DNA from: Agrobacterium vitis
GTDB taxonomy: Bacteria; Pseudomonadota; Alphaproteobacteria; Rhizobiales; Rhizobiaceae
NCBI RefSeq assembly: GCF_014926405.1
Contig: NZ_JACXXJ020000003.1
Span: forward strand, 479,001-543,000
Direction of reading: 5' to 3'
Length of the DNA stretch: 64,000 nt
A model generated the notes under the pieces. That model saw only the letters and a list, made by a program, of their open reading frames with translations, made no database searches and had not been told where the DNA came from. This document shows positions 19,425 to 28,480 of this stretch, in pieces; within the stretch, counting starts at the first letter, position 1; each line of letters begins with the position of its first letter. The position numbers were made by a program, and so were the translations under genes.

Positions 19425-20612
19425 ATGCCCATTGCATTGACAATCGATGACCTGAAACGTCAAGCAAAGCGCCGTGTCCCGAAAATGTTCTTCGACTATG
19501 CCGATAGTGGGTCCTGGACCGAGAGCACTTACCACGCCAACGAGAGTGATTTTTCCCGCATCAAGCTGCGTCAGCGGGTTCTGGTCGATATGACAGAACG
19601 GTCGCTGGCAAGCACGATGATCGGTGAGCCTGTCACCATGCCGGTGGCGCTTGCGCCGACCGGAATGACCGGCATGCAGCATGCCGATGGGGAAATTCTC
19701 GCGGCGGAAGCAGCGGAGGCGTTCGGGGTGCCTTTCACGCTGTCCACCATGAGCATCTGCTCGATTGAGGATGTTGCGCTTCATACGCGCCGCCCCTTCT
19801 GGTTCCAGCTCTACGTGATGAAGGACCGCGATTTCGTCAACAGCCTGATAGACCGTGCCAAGGCCGCCCATTGCTCGGCACTGGTGTTGACGCTCGATCT
19901 GCAAATCCTCGGACAACGCCACAAGGACCTGCGCAACGGCCTGTCGGCTCCCCCAAAATTCACCCCGAAACATCTCTGGCAGATGGCAACCAGGCCGCAG
20001 TGGTGCATCGGTATGGCCAATACGCGGCGGCGTCATTTCGGCAATATCGTCGGCCATGCCAAAAACGTTTCCAGCCTGTCTTCGCTCTCGGCCTGGACGG
20101 CGGAACAGTTCGATCCGAAACTGTCGTGGAGCGACGTCGCCTGGATCAAGGAGCGTTGGGGTGGTAAATTGATCCTCAAGGGCATTCTCGATGTGGAAGA
20201 CGCCCGCGCCGCAGCCGATAGCGGGGCGGATGCGATTATCGTCTCCAACCACGGTGGCCGGCAACTGGATGGCGCGCCGTCGTCAATCTCCATGCTAGCC
20301 TCGATTGTCGAGGCGGTGGGAGACCGGATCGAAGTGCATATCGATGGCGGTATCCGCTCGGGTCAGGACGTGTTGAAGGCCTTGGCCTTGGGCGCTAAGG
20401 GGACGTATATCGGTCGGCCTTTTCTCTACGGGCTTGGCGCGGACGGGCGGGCTGGCGTGCAGCGAGCCTTGGAGATCATCGCCAGGGAGCTTGATATCAG
20501 CATGGCACTGTGCGGCAAGCGGCTGATTTCGGAGGTGGACGCCTCGATCCTGATGGGAAATCCGTTCGCTGCGGGACCTTGCTTAACCAATTCTCTCAAC
20601 CGTATCGGGTAA
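19425..20612 (+). CDS. lldD: FMN-dependent alpha-hydroxy acid (L-lactate type) dehydrogenase
   Basis: 395 residues of the FMN hydroxyacid dehydrogenase/oxidase family, a TIM barrel that oxidises L-2-hydroxy acids to 2-oxo acids. The catalytic histidine is in SNHGGRQLDGAPSS (His276). The FMN-phosphate site IDGGIRSGQDVLKALALGA and YIGRPFLYGLGA are intact. The N-terminus starts with DDLKRQAKRRVPKMFFDYAD. The chosen start at 19425 (MPIAL) follows an AAGGA-containing site. L-lactate is the likeliest substrate, but glycolate or mandelate cannot be excluded. The next gene is an organic-acid-type transporter 73 bp away, supporting a lactate or hydroxyacid use pair. Confidence 0.88.
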   Translation: MPIALTIDDLKRQAKRRVPKMFFDYADSGSWTESTYHANESDFSRIKLRQRVLVDMTERSLASTMIGEPVTMPVALAPTGMTGMQHADGEILAAEAAEAFGVPFTLSTMSICSIEDVALHTRRPFWFQLYVMKDRDFVNSLIDRAKAAHCSALVLTLDLQILGQRHKDLRNGLSAPPKFTPKHLWQMATRPQWCIGMANTRRRHFGNIVGHAKNVSSLSSLSAWTAEQFDPKLSWSDVAWIKERWGGKLILKGILDVEDARAAADSGADAIIVSNHGGRQLDGAPSSISMLASIVEAVGDRIEVHIDGGIRSGQDVLKALALGAKGTYIGRPFLYGLGADGRAGVQRALEIIARELDISMALCGKRLISEVDASILMGNPFAAGPCLTNSLNRIG

Positions 20613-20685
20613 ATCCTGTTCTACACCTTGAAATCCGACGCATAATCAGCGACCAAACCGAATAGTTTTTTCGCAAGGCAGGATC

Positions 20686-22032
20686 ATGTCCCCCATCAGC
20701 ACTCCGGCATCGCCTCCCCGTCAGCTTAACCGGGCCGATTTTCGCACGCTTGGGCTTTCAGCCCTGGGCGGGGCCTTGGAATTCTACGATTTCATCATCT
20801 TCGTGTTTTTCGCGGGTGTAATCGGCAAGCTGTTTTTCCCGGCCAACATGCCGGACTGGCTGGTGACGATCCAGACCTTCGGAATTTTTGCTGCAGGCTA
20901 TCTGGTGCGGCCCCTGGGCGGGTTAATCCTGGCCCATTTCGGTGATGTGTTTGGCCGCAAGAAAGTCTTTGCCTTTTCCATCCTGTTGATGGCGCTGTCT
21001 ACCCTTGGCATGGCTGCGATGCCGACCTATGCCTCCATTGGCATAGCCGCACCCGTGTTGCTGATTATCATGCGGCTGTTGCAGGGCGTTGCCATCGGCG
21101 GAGAAGTGCCGGGTGCCTGGACCTTCGTCTCGGAACATGTGCCATTTCGCCGGGTCGGCTTTGCCTGCGGTTTTCTCTGCTCTGGCCTGACACTCGGCAT
21201 TCTGCTGGGTTCGTTGATCGCAACCGTCATCAATTCGATGTTCACGCCGGAAGATGTTGCCGCCTATGCCTGGCGCATCCCGTTCTTCCTCGGTGGTTTC
21301 TTCGGCCTTGTCGCCGTCTACCTGCGCCGCTGGCTTCAGGAAACCCCTGTTTTTGCTGAGATGCGTCAGGCGCGAACGACAGTGATGGAACTGCCGCTGA
21401 AAACCGTGCTGCGCGATTATCCCGCTGCTGTCATCATTTCCATGGCTTTGACGTGGGTGCTTGCCGCCTGCCTCGTCGTCACCACGCTGATGACTGCCAC
21501 GCTCCTGCAAAAACTCTATGGCTACAGCGCCCAGATCGCGCTGTCCGCCACCAGCTTCGGCACATTGTTCCTGATTTTCAGCACCGCTGCATCAGGCGCG
21601 ATTGTCGATAAGGTCGGCTCCGGGCGGTTTTTAATGGTTGGGAGCGTATTTTTGGCCGCAGCAACCTTTGCTTTCTACACTTATGCAAGCGTTTCGGTTC
21701 CGGTCCTGTTTGGACTCTATGCCGTGATGGGCCTTTCCGTGGGCATTGTCGGGGCCGTGCCTTACGTGATGGTGCGCGCCTTTCCCGCACCTGTGCGCTT
21801 CACCGGTCTGTCATTTTCCTACAATGTCTCCTACGCGATTTTCGGCGGATTGACGCCGATTGCGGTCGCCAGCCTGCTGCCAATCAACCCGATGGCGCAT
21901 GCCTATTACCTGCTGTTCATCGCCGCCCTCGCCTTTGTGCTTGGCGTCTATCTGACGCTGAAAGGCGATGGGATCGAGGCGAAGGCCGGGATAGAGGAAC
22001 TTACCAGCCGCCAGACAACAGCAACGCTTTAA
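20686..22032 (+). CDS. MHS-family (MFS) organic acid/proton symporter
   Basis: 448 residues with 12 predicted membrane helices. The metabolite:H+ symporter signatures are present: GGALEFYDFIIF at helix 1, RPLGGLILAHFGDVFGRKK between helices 2 and 3, and RLLQGVAIGGEVPGAWTFV at helices 4-5. The family includes KgtP, ProP, citrate and shikimate transporters. Placement 73 bp after the lactate-type dehydrogenase suggests import of that enzyme's substrate. A convergent terminator at 22043-22060 separates it from glnT. Confidence 0.88.
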   Translation: MSPISTPASPPRQLNRADFRTLGLSALGGALEFYDFIIFVFFAGVIGKLFFPANMPDWLVTIQTFGIFAAGYLVRPLGGLILAHFGDVFGRKKVFAFSILLMALSTLGMAAMPTYASIGIAAPVLLIIMRLLQGVAIGGEVPGAWTFVSEHVPFRRVGFACGFLCSGLTLGILLGSLIATVINSMFTPEDVAAYAWRIPFFLGGFFGLVAVYLRRWLQETPVFAEMRQARTTVMELPLKTVLRDYPAAVIISMALTWVLAACLVVTTLMTATLLQKLYGYSAQIALSATSFGTLFLIFSTAASGAIVDKVGSGRFLMVGSVFLAAATFAFYTYASVSVPVLFGLYAVMGLSVGIVGAVPYVMVRAFPAPVRFTGLSFSYNVSYAIFGGLTPIAVASLLPINPMAHAYYLLFIAALAFVLGVYLTLKGDGIEAKAGIEELTSRQTTATL

Positions 22033-22042
22033 TTCGAAGGCT

Positions 22043-22060
22043 GGGGGCGACGCCGCCCCC
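22043..22060. terminator. bidirectional terminator between convergent genes
   Basis: GGGGGCG-ACGC-CGCCCCC, a perfect 7-bp GC stem in the 42-bp gap between the converging transporter and glnT genes. Confidence 0.6.
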
Positions 22061-22074
22061 GGCTTCACATCCGG

Positions 22075-23382
22075 TCAGATATCCAGCGTTGTCTGGTGCT
22101 CCCATGGCGTGAATTGTGAGCAATAGCTCGTCCATTCCCCATGTTTGAGCTTGAGATAGGCGCTCGAGAACTCCTCTCCCAACGCCTGTTGCAGCTCGGT
22201 ATCGGCTTCATAGGCGCGCAAAGCATCCAGAAGGTTGAGCGGCAGTTTCGGGGCATCCGTCACCGTATGGCCTTCGCGGTACATATCAATGTCGTAATGC
22301 GGGCCGGGATCGGCATTGGTTTTCAGGCCAGACAGGCCAGCGGCAATGATGATGGCCTGAAGCAGATAGGGGTTCACAGCGCCATCGGGCAGGCGCAGTT
22401 CAAACCGGCCGGGACCCGGCACGCGCACCATATGGGTGCGGTTGTTGCCGGTCCATGTCACTGTGTTGGGAGCCCATGTGGCACCGGAGACGGTGCGGGG
22501 TGCATTGATACGCTTGTAGGAATTGACCGTGGGATTGGTGACGGCTGCCAGTGCCGAGGCATGTTTCATAATGCCGCCGAGGAAGGTTTTGCCCTTGGCA
22601 GACAAGCCAAATGGCATGGCCTTGTCGGCAAAGGCATTGACCTTGCCGTCATTATCCCACACCGAGATGTGGGCATGACAACCGTTGCCCGTGAGGCCCT
22701 TGAAGGGCTTTGGCATGAAGGTGGCGCGCAAGCCATGCTTTTCAGCCACCGATTTGACCATGAATTTGAAGAAGGAATGCTTGTCTGCGGTTTTCAGCGC
22801 GTCATCATATTCCCAGTTCATTTCAAACTGGCCGTTGGCGTCTTCGTGGTCGTTCTGGTAGGGCTTCCAGCCCAGTTCCAGCATGTGATCGCAGATTTCG
22901 GCAATCACATCATAACGGCGCATCAAGGCCTGTTGGTCGTAGCAAGGCTTTTCAGCGGTGTCGAATTCATCGGAAATCGTCTTGCCGTCGGCAGAGATCA
23001 GGAAGAATTCAGGCTCTACCCCGGTCTTGACCCGAAGGCCCATGGAGGCCGCTTCGTCTACCAGTTTTTTGAGCATCACCCGCGGCGCTTGCTCCACCGG
23101 CTTGTCTTCCATCACGCAATCGGCGGCGACCCATGCCACGTCTTTTTTCCATGGCAGCTGGATCACGGAAGAGGCGTCTGGCACCGCAAACAGATCGGGA
23201 TGGGCGGGGGTGAGGTCGAGCCAAGTGGCAAAGCCTGCGAAGCCTGCGCCGTCCTTTTGCATCTCGGCAATGGCTTGTGCGGGCACCAGCTTGGCGCGTT
23301 GTGCGCCAAACAGGTCGGTATAGCTGATCATGAAATATTTGATGCCGCGTTCGCTCGCGAATTGTGCAAGGTCCTGTGTCAC
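22075..23382 (-). CDS. glnT: GlnT-type glutamine synthetase, probable gamma-glutamylmethylamide synthetase
   Basis: 435 residues of the glutamine synthetase superfamily in the rhizobial GlnT/GmaS group. ATP-dependent ligation of glutamate with ammonia or methylamine. Metal and substrate residues are seen in TGVEPEFFLI, NGQFEMNWEY, GNGCHAHISVW, NNRTHMVRVPGPGRFELRLP and GAVNPYLLQ. No adenylylation-site region like that of GSI. GTG start at 23382 behind AGGGGA. The first enzyme of the N-methylglutamate route is a member of this group, and the gene lies directly after the three N-methylglutamate-synthase subunits in the same direction, so methylamine is the favoured substrate. Sequence alone does not separate it from a true glutamine synthetase. 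Confidence 0.85.
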   Translation of the reverse strand: MTQDLAQFASERGIKYFMISYTDLFGAQRAKLVPAQAIAEMQKDGAGFAGFATWLDLTPAHPDLFAVPDASSVIQLPWKKDVAWVAADCVMEDKPVEQAPRVMLKKLVDEAASMGLRVKTGVEPEFFLISADGKTISDEFDTAEKPCYDQQALMRRYDVIAEICDHMLELGWKPYQNDHEDANGQFEMNWEYDDALKTADKHSFFKFMVKSVAEKHGLRATFMPKPFKGLTGNGCHAHISVWDNDGKVNAFADKAMPFGLSAKGKTFLGGIMKHASALAAVTNPTVNSYKRINAPRTVSGATWAPNTVTWTGNNRTHMVRVPGPGRFELRLPDGAVNPYLLQAIIIAAGLSGLKTNADPGPHYDIDMYREGHTVTDAPKLPLNLLDALRAYEADTELQQALGEEFSSAYLKLKHGEWTSYCSQFTPWEHQTTLDI

Positions 23383-23464
23383 GTCGTTCCCCTGTTTTTA
23401 TGGATTGAGACACATGTTGAAAGGAAAGGCCGCATCCCTGGGAGGAGAATACGGCCTTGGTATT

Positions 23465-24793
23465 TCAGAAACCGGCTTTGCCGGGATACCAGTTGGTGCC
23501 AGCCAGCGGCACTTGCGCCATGGCGGCAGCTTCCATCGTCAGCGCCACCAGATCTTCCGGCTCCAGATTGTGCAGACGGTTATGGCCGCAGGCGCGGGCA
23601 ATTGTCTGGGCTTCCAGCGTCATCACCTTGAGGTAATTGGCCAGACGGCGACCAGCCAGAACCGGATCAAGCCGCTTCATCAGCTCCGGGTCCTGTGTGG
23701 TAATGCCTGCCGGGTCTTTGCCCTCATGCCAGTCATCATAGGCACCGGCAGTGGTGCCGAGTTTTTGATATTCCTCTTCCCATTTGGGGTCATTATCGCC
23801 AATGGCTACCAGTGCTGCCGTGCCAATCGCCACCGCATCCGCGCCCAGCGCCAAGGCCTTCGCCACATCCGCACCAGAGCGAATGCCGCCAGAGATGATC
23901 AGCTGCACCTTGCGATGCATGCCAAGGTCTTGCAACGCCTGAACAGCAGGGCGAATGCAGGCCAGTGTCGGCATGCCGACATTTTCAATAAACACATCCT
24001 GCGTGGCTGCCGTGCCGCCCTGCATGCCGTCCAACACCACCACATCGGCTCCGGCTTTCACCGCCAGCGCGGTGTCATAATAGGGCCGTGCACCACCAAC
24101 CTTGATATAGATTGGCTTTTCCCAATTGGTGATTTCGCGCAATTCCAGAATTTTTATTTCCAAATCATCCGGCCCCGTCCAATCGGGGTGACGGCAGGCC
24201 GAGCGCTGATCAATACCCTTGGGCAGGTTGCGCATATTGGCCACGCGGTCCGAAATCTTCTGGCCCAGCAACATGCCGCCGCCGCCGGGCTTGGCGCCTT
24301 GGCCAACCACCACTTCAATGGCATCGGCGCGGCGCAAATCCTTCGGGTTCATGCCATAGCGTGATGGCAGATATTGATAGACCAGTGTTTGGCTGTGGCC
24401 GCGCTCTTCATCGGTCATGCCGCCATCACCCGTGGTGGTGGAGGTTCCAGCAATGGTCGCGCCACGGCCCAAGGCTTCCTTGGCATTGCCGGACAGCGCG
24501 CCGAAGCTCATGCCTGCGATGGTAATGGGCGTTTTCAGATGAATCGGCTTTTTGGCAAAGCGCGTACCAAGCACCACGGACGTGTCGCATTTTTCGCGGT
24601 AGCCTTCCAGCGGATAGCGCGAAATCGAGGCACCCAGAAACAGCAGATCATCAAAATGCGGCACTTTGCGCTTGGTGCCTGCGCCGCGAATGTCATAAAT
24701 GCCCGTGGCAGCCGCACGGCGAATTTCCGCCAGCGTGTAATCATCAAAGGTCGCGGATTTGCGCGGCGGAGTATTGGGATTATGGTAGCTCAT
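23465..24793 (-). CDS. mgsC: N-methylglutamate synthase, FMN glutamate-synthase-like subunit
   Basis: 442 residues homologous to the FMN-binding barrel of glutamate synthase (GlxD/MgsC). Key segments are PITIAGMSFGALSGNAKEAL, VVGQGAKPGGGGMLLGQK, VVLDGMQGGTAATQDV and IISGGIRSGADVAKALALGA. Together with the MgsA and MgsB subunits it transfers a methylamino group from gamma-glutamylmethylamide, or from methylamine, to form N-methylglutamate. In rhizobia the same trio is called glxBCD. Follows mgsB by 14 bp and precedes glnT by 82 bp, so the four genes form one transcript. Confidence 0.9.
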   Translation of the reverse strand: MSYHNPNTPPRKSATFDDYTLAEIRRAAATGIYDIRGAGTKRKVPHFDDLLFLGASISRYPLEGYREKCDTSVVLGTRFAKKPIHLKTPITIAGMSFGALSGNAKEALGRGATIAGTSTTTGDGGMTDEERGHSQTLVYQYLPSRYGMNPKDLRRADAIEVVVGQGAKPGGGGMLLGQKISDRVANMRNLPKGIDQRSACRHPDWTGPDDLEIKILELREITNWEKPIYIKVGGARPYYDTALAVKAGADVVVLDGMQGGTAATQDVFIENVGMPTLACIRPAVQALQDLGMHRKVQLIISGGIRSGADVAKALALGADAVAIGTAALVAIGDNDPKWEEEYQKLGTTAGAYDDWHEGKDPAGITTQDPELMKRLDPVLAGRRLANYLKVMTLEAQTIARACGHNRLHNLEPEDLVALTMEAAAMAQVPLAGTNWYPGKAGF

Positions 24794-24807
24794 AGCGATC
24801 TCCCCGC

Positions 24808-25494
24808 TTAATAGGCGTCTGCGTTATCAATGTTGAAATTGTAAAGCTTGCGGGCAGAGCCGTAGCGCTTGAACTCTTCGGGCTTCACGTCAGCTATTCC
24901 GGCTTTCGCCAGAAGCTCCGCCAGCTTTTCCAGATGCTTGGGCTTCATCTGTTTCTCAACACAATCAGCACCAAGGCTTTTCACCGTGCCGCGCACAAAC
25001 AGCTTGGCCTCGTAGAGCGAATCCCCCAAGGCTTCCCCCGCATCGCCCAGCACCACCAGATGGCCAGATTGACCCATAAAGGCCGACATGTGACCGATAT
25101 TGCCCTGCACGACAATATCAATACCCTTCATGGAAATGCCGCAACGCGAGGCCGCATTGCCCTTGATCACCAGCAGGCCACCTTGGCCCGTGGCCCCGGC
25201 ATATTGGCTGGCGTCGCCTTCAATAATCACGGTGCCGGACATCATGTTTTCGGCAACGCCGGGACCGGCAGAGCCATGCACAGTGACAGTGCCGCCATCA
25301 TTCATGCCCGCGCAATAATAGCCAACCGAGCCCTTCACCTCGACGGTGACGGGGCTATCAATGCCAACCGCTACGGCATGATGACCGCGTGGATTGATGA
25401 TTTCAAAATTGGTGTCATTGGCCACGGATGTCACAGCATGCAAAGCACTGTTCATCTCGCGCAGCGGGGTTTGGGAAAGATCAAAAACTGGCAT
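24808..25494 (-). CDS. mgsB: N-methylglutamate synthase, GXGXG-domain subunit
   Basis: 228 residues folding as the right-handed beta helix of the glutamate synthase C-terminal (GXGXG) domain. Repeated glycine ladders are visible, such as GSVGYYCAGMNDGGTVTVHG, GATGQGGLLVIKGNAASRCG and MGQSGHLVVLGDAGEALGDS. It is the structural linker between the amidotransferase and FMN subunits. The start at 25494 (MPVFD) follows GAGGGA; the frame extends upstream to 25623 without support. Ten bp separate it from mgsA. Confidence 0.9.
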   Translation of the reverse strand: MPVFDLSQTPLREMNSALHAVTSVANDTNFEIINPRGHHAVAVGIDSPVTVEVKGSVGYYCAGMNDGGTVTVHGSAGPGVAENMMSGTVIIEGDASQYAGATGQGGLLVIKGNAASRCGISMKGIDIVVQGNIGHMSAFMGQSGHLVVLGDAGEALGDSLYEAKLFVRGTVKSLGADCVEKQMKPKHLEKLAELLAKAGIADVKPEEFKRYGSARKLYNFNIDNADAY

Positions 25495-25504
25495 TATAAA
25501 TCCC

Positions 25505-26410
25505 TCAGGCTGCTTTTTCGTGGTCCCAGAAGTAAACGGTGGCAGGCTCCGGCTCCCAGATGCGTGCCGTATCGATGCCCGGCAGATTGACCAGCGCCCG
25601 ATACTCAGAGCCAAAGGCCACATATTGATCCGTCTCGGCCATCACCGCAGGCTTGCAGGCAATCGGGTCACGCACCACGCCAAAGCCGGATTTGGTGCCA
25701 ACCACGAAGGTGAAAAAGCCATCGAGATCATCAAGAGCCCCCATCAGCGCCTGTCCCAGATCCTTGCCCTTGGCCATCTCATTGGTGAGGTAAGCGGCGG
25801 CAACTTCAGAGTCATTCTGGGTTTCAAATTTGATGCCTTCGCGGATCAATTCGCGGCGTAAATTATTGTGGTTGGAGAGCGAGCCATTGTGCACAAGGCA
25901 CTGATCGGCCCCTGTGGAAAACGGATGTGCGCCGAGTGTGGTCACGGCACTTTCCGTTGCCATGCGGGTATGGCCAATGCCATGGCTGCCGCCCATCAAG
26001 CGCACATCAAAGCGGGCCACAACATCCTTCGGCAGGCCGATTTCCTTGAAAATCTCAACGCTTTCGCCAGACCCCATAATGCGCACGTTCGGGCGAATTT
26101 CGCTCAAAACACCGCGAATGTCGGCAAGCTTTGCCGCATCAATATCAATCACCGCATGGGTGCTTTTCACCGTCACCTGCGCTGGGATGCCAGCCTTGGT
26201 GAGATCAGCATCGAAACCAGCAAAATCCACTAAAGGTTCCGGTGATTGCACGGTGATTTTCGCCTTACCCTTGCTACCCGCGCCATAAATCGCAATGCCC
26301 GCAGAATCCGGGCCGCGATCGGTCATGGTGATCAGCATATCCGAGAGCATGGCTCCCAGCTGAGGTTCAAGGCTCTTGTCTTTCAGGAACAATCCAACAA
26401 TGCCGCACAT
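25505..26410 (-). CDS. mgsA: N-methylglutamate synthase, class II amidotransferase subunit
   Basis: 301-residue Ntn-type glutamine amidotransferase. The start at 26410 is fixed by the need for cysteine at position 2 (MCGIVGLF), which becomes the catalytic N-terminal residue. Further signatures are GGSHGIGHTRMATESAVTT and CLVHNGSLSNHNNLRREL. It hydrolyses glutamine or gamma-glutamylmethylamide and passes the amine to MgsB/MgsC. First gene of the minus-strand mgsABC-glnT transcript. An inverted repeat at 26473-26491 lies in its promoter region. Confidence 0.92.
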   Translation of the reverse strand: MCGIVGLFLKDKSLEPQLGAMLSDMLITMTDRGPDSAGIAIYGAGSKGKAKITVQSPEPLVDFAGFDADLTKAGIPAQVTVKSTHAVIDIDAAKLADIRGVLSEIRPNVRIMGSGESVEIFKEIGLPKDVVARFDVRLMGGSHGIGHTRMATESAVTTLGAHPFSTGADQCLVHNGSLSNHNNLRRELIREGIKFETQNDSEVAAAYLTNEMAKGKDLGQALMGALDDLDGFFTFVVGTKSGFGVVRDPIACKPAVMAETDQYVAFGSEYRALVNLPGIDTARIWEPEPATVYFWDHEKAA

Positions 26411-26472
26411 GGTCAGCCTCTCCATTTGTCGTTGGACAATGGCTAACAGGTGTGTTTTGCAAAATCAATCCT

Positions 26473-26491
26473 CAGGAATAAAAATTTCCTG
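26473..26491. promoter_or_regulatory. inverted repeat upstream of mgsA, candidate operator
   Basis: CAGGAA-TAAAAAT-TTCCTG, a perfect 6-bp dyad in the 89-bp gap between the XRE-cupin regulator and mgsA. It could be the regulator's site or a weak end-hairpin for the regulator gene. No T tract follows it on the minus strand. Confidence 0.35.
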
Positions 26492-26499
26492 TAAGGCAA

Positions 26500-27159
26500 T
26501 TATTTTTGATGCGGATAGGAAATGATCGAGAGATAACGAGCAGGCAGTGTCACCAGTTCTTCAGGGCCATGTGGGGCATCGGCATCAAAAAACAGGCTGT
26601 CTCCGGGCTGCATCCGATAGAGGCTTTCGCCATGGCGATAGACCACCTCTCCCTCCAGCATATAGAGAAACTCCATGCCCTCGTGCTGAAAGGTGGGAAA
26701 CACATCGGATTCGGTGTTGAGCGTGATCAAGTAAGGCTCCACCACCACGCCGGAGGTGTTGTTTTCGATGTGGCCCAGCAAGCTGTAATGATGACCAGCA
26801 CGGGTGCCTCGCCGCTCCAGATGCACGCCTTCACCTGCCTTGACGAAGCTTGCACTACGCGGCTCTTCATAACCTTTGAAAAAGGCAGTCATCGGCACGC
26901 CCAGCGCCTTGGAGAGCGATTGCAACGTCCCGAGCGATGCAGAAATATTGCCGTTTTCAATCTTGGACAACATGCCGACAGACATGCCCGTGGCCGTTGC
27001 CAGATCGGCTACCGTGATGCCGAGTTTTTTGCGAAACGTGCGCACCTCATGGCCAATGGCCATTTCCAGATTATTGGCCCGTGGTTCGCGCACAGCATGG
27101 GGGTCTTGCGCCAATATTGCCTTGGCCGCCTTTGCTGCCTTCGTCTCACTCTTGGCCAT
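26500..27159 (-). CDS. XRE-family regulator with cupin domain
   Basis: 219 residues. A lysine/alanine-rich N-terminal tail is followed by a Cro/C1-type helix-turn-helix (about residues 35-95; VADLATATGMSVGMLSKIEN and SLGTLQSLSKALGVP). A C-terminal cupin_2 domain (about 140-215; FQHEGMEFLYMLEGEVVYRH, MQPGDSLFFDADAPHGPEEL) probably senses a small ligand. Regulators of this build often control amine or amino acid catabolism (PuuR-like). Located between mgsA and glxA on the same strand, so it is the likely specific regulator of methylamine genes. Confidence 0.9.
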   Translation of the reverse strand: MAKSETKAAKAAKAILAQDPHAVREPRANNLEMAIGHEVRTFRKKLGITVADLATATGMSVGMLSKIENGNISASLGTLQSLSKALGVPMTAFFKGYEEPRSASFVKAGEGVHLERRGTRAGHHYSLLGHIENNTSGVVVEPYLITLNTESDVFPTFQHEGMEFLYMLEGEVVYRHGESLYRMQPGDSLFFDADAPHGPEELVTLPARYLSIISYPHQK

Positions 27160-27199
27160 GCCTGCCCCTGAATCGCGTCTACACTAAATATTTGTGAAC

Positions 27200-28153
27200 C
27201 TACGATCTAACCGATTTTGGCTGAATGCCAAACTGCTGTTTGAACGCCCGTGAAAAATGCGAGGCGCTGGAAAAGCCCGTGGCAAAGGCAATTTCCGACA
27301 GCGACAGCGGACTTTGCTCCAAAAGTTTCCGCGCATGAGAAAGCCGCATGCTGCGATAGGTATCGTGAAAGCTCGCCCCCATGTGGCTGGCAAACAGCCG
27401 ATCCAAATGCCGGGGCGTAATACCCACCAGCCCCGCAATCGCTTGCCGATCCAGCGGGTTTTCCAATGTGGCTTCCATTTTTTCCAAAGCCGTCACCAGT
27501 GCCGGATGATGGGTGCCAAAGCGCTCCACCGATGAACCACGCTGAGGCGCGCTCGCATCGGTAACGGCGGTGTGCAAATACCAATCGCTGACCCGGCGGG
27601 CAAATTCCGGCCCCATCCGCTCGCCAATCAGGGCATGCATCATATCCAGCGGGGCAACACCACCGCCGCAGGTCAACCGATCCCCATCCAGCACATAGCG
27701 GGCTTGACGTGGGGCAAGATCAGGGAAGGCTTCGCGAAGGGCAGGGGCATGTTCCCAGTGAATGGTAAAATCCCGCTCCTGTAAAAGACCCGCTTGCGCC
27801 AGCACATAGGCTCCGCTGGAAATACCGCCAATGCGCACCCCTTGGCGGGAGAGTTTGCGCAAAGTTGCGTGCAACTCGCTGGTATCTATCCAGTCTATTG
27901 GGTTGCCACCGGCCACAACAAACAGCGTGTGGCAGTTGCCGCCTTCCAATGACAGATCAACGCAGGGAATATCAAAGCCCGCCGAACAGCGCACAGACTG
28001 CCCACGCATGGAGAGCGGGCGAACATCATAGAGCGGCGTTTGTGCCAGCAGATTGGCGGCACGCAATGGCTCGGTGGCTGATGAGAAGGACATCAGCGCA
28101 AAGTTGGGCGTGAGGATGAAGCCATAGGTTTGGGTGGTGGAGTTTTCGCTCAT
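27200..28153 (-). CDS. glxA: GlxA-type AraC regulator with DJ-1/PfpI domain
   Basis: 317 residues. An N-terminal class-I-amidotransferase-like (DJ-1/PfpI) domain (about 10-180; FVVAGGNPID, GGISSGAYVLAQAGLL) resembles a sensor rather than an enzyme. Two AraC helix-turn-helix motifs follow (about 215-310; HLDRLFASHMGASFHDTYRS and LSLSEIAFATGFSSASHFSR). In rhizobia GlxA sits with the glxBCD genes, as here. ATG 28153 is chosen; a TTG at 28189 extends it. A direct repeat covering the start (28153-28189) could be its own binding site. Divergent from the mgd operon, with a palindromic repeat between them. Confidence 0.88.
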   Translation of the reverse strand: MSENSTTQTYGFILTPNFALMSFSSATEPLRAANLLAQTPLYDVRPLSMRGQSVRCSAGFDIPCVDLSLEGGNCHTLFVVAGGNPIDWIDTSELHATLRKLSRQGVRIGGISSGAYVLAQAGLLQERDFTIHWEHAPALREAFPDLAPRQARYVLDGDRLTCGGGVAPLDMMHALIGERMGPEFARRVSDWYLHTAVTDASAPQRGSSVERFGTHHPALVTALEKMEATLENPLDRQAIAGLVGITPRHLDRLFASHMGASFHDTYRSMRLSHARKLLEQSPLSLSEIAFATGFSSASHFSRAFKQQFGIQPKSVRS

Positions 28154-28189
28154 GTCCCTTTTGTATTGCAGAATGTCTCTTTTATGCAA
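28153..28189. promoter_or_regulatory. 21-bp-spaced direct repeat, candidate GlxA (AraC-type) site
   Basis: TGTCCCTTTTGTATTGCA at 28153-28170 and TGTCTCTTTTATGCAA at 28174-28189 repeat with a register of 21 bp, two helical turns, the typical spacing of AraC-family half-sites. It overlaps the glxA start, which would fit autorepression. Confidence 0.45.
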
Positions 28190-28236
28190 TTAGGACGGAG
28201 GGGAAATGACTAGCTTATCAAACAATATGTGATGGT

Positions 28237-28431
28237 GCGGGTGTTTACCCCCCTCTGTCCTGCCGGACATCTCCCCCTCAAGGGGGGAGATCGACTTGGA
28301 GTTGATCTTTCATCTCATTTTCAGCGTTTCGATGACTGAAATGGGTTTGTGGAATTGACCGCTCAAGTCTAACCAATCTCCCTCCTTGAGGGGGAGATTC
28401 CCGGCAGTGCAGAGGGGGGGGTAACACCCGC
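28237..28431. repeat. RIME-like palindromic intergenic element
   Basis: About 195 bp with long imperfect inverted ends. The left end runs from GCGGGTGTTTACCCCCC through TGCCGGACATCTCCCCCTCA to 28291, and the right end mirrors it down to AACACCCGC at 28431. Each end contains its own hairpin of the CTCCCCCTCAAGGGGGGAG type. This matches the layout of rhizobial intergenic mosaic elements. It fills most of the gap between the divergent glxA and mgdA genes and is non-coding. Confidence 0.75.
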
Positions 28432-28480
28432 GCCAACACAAACCATCCCCGTCCACCAAATCCTGAAACGAGCGGGCATC

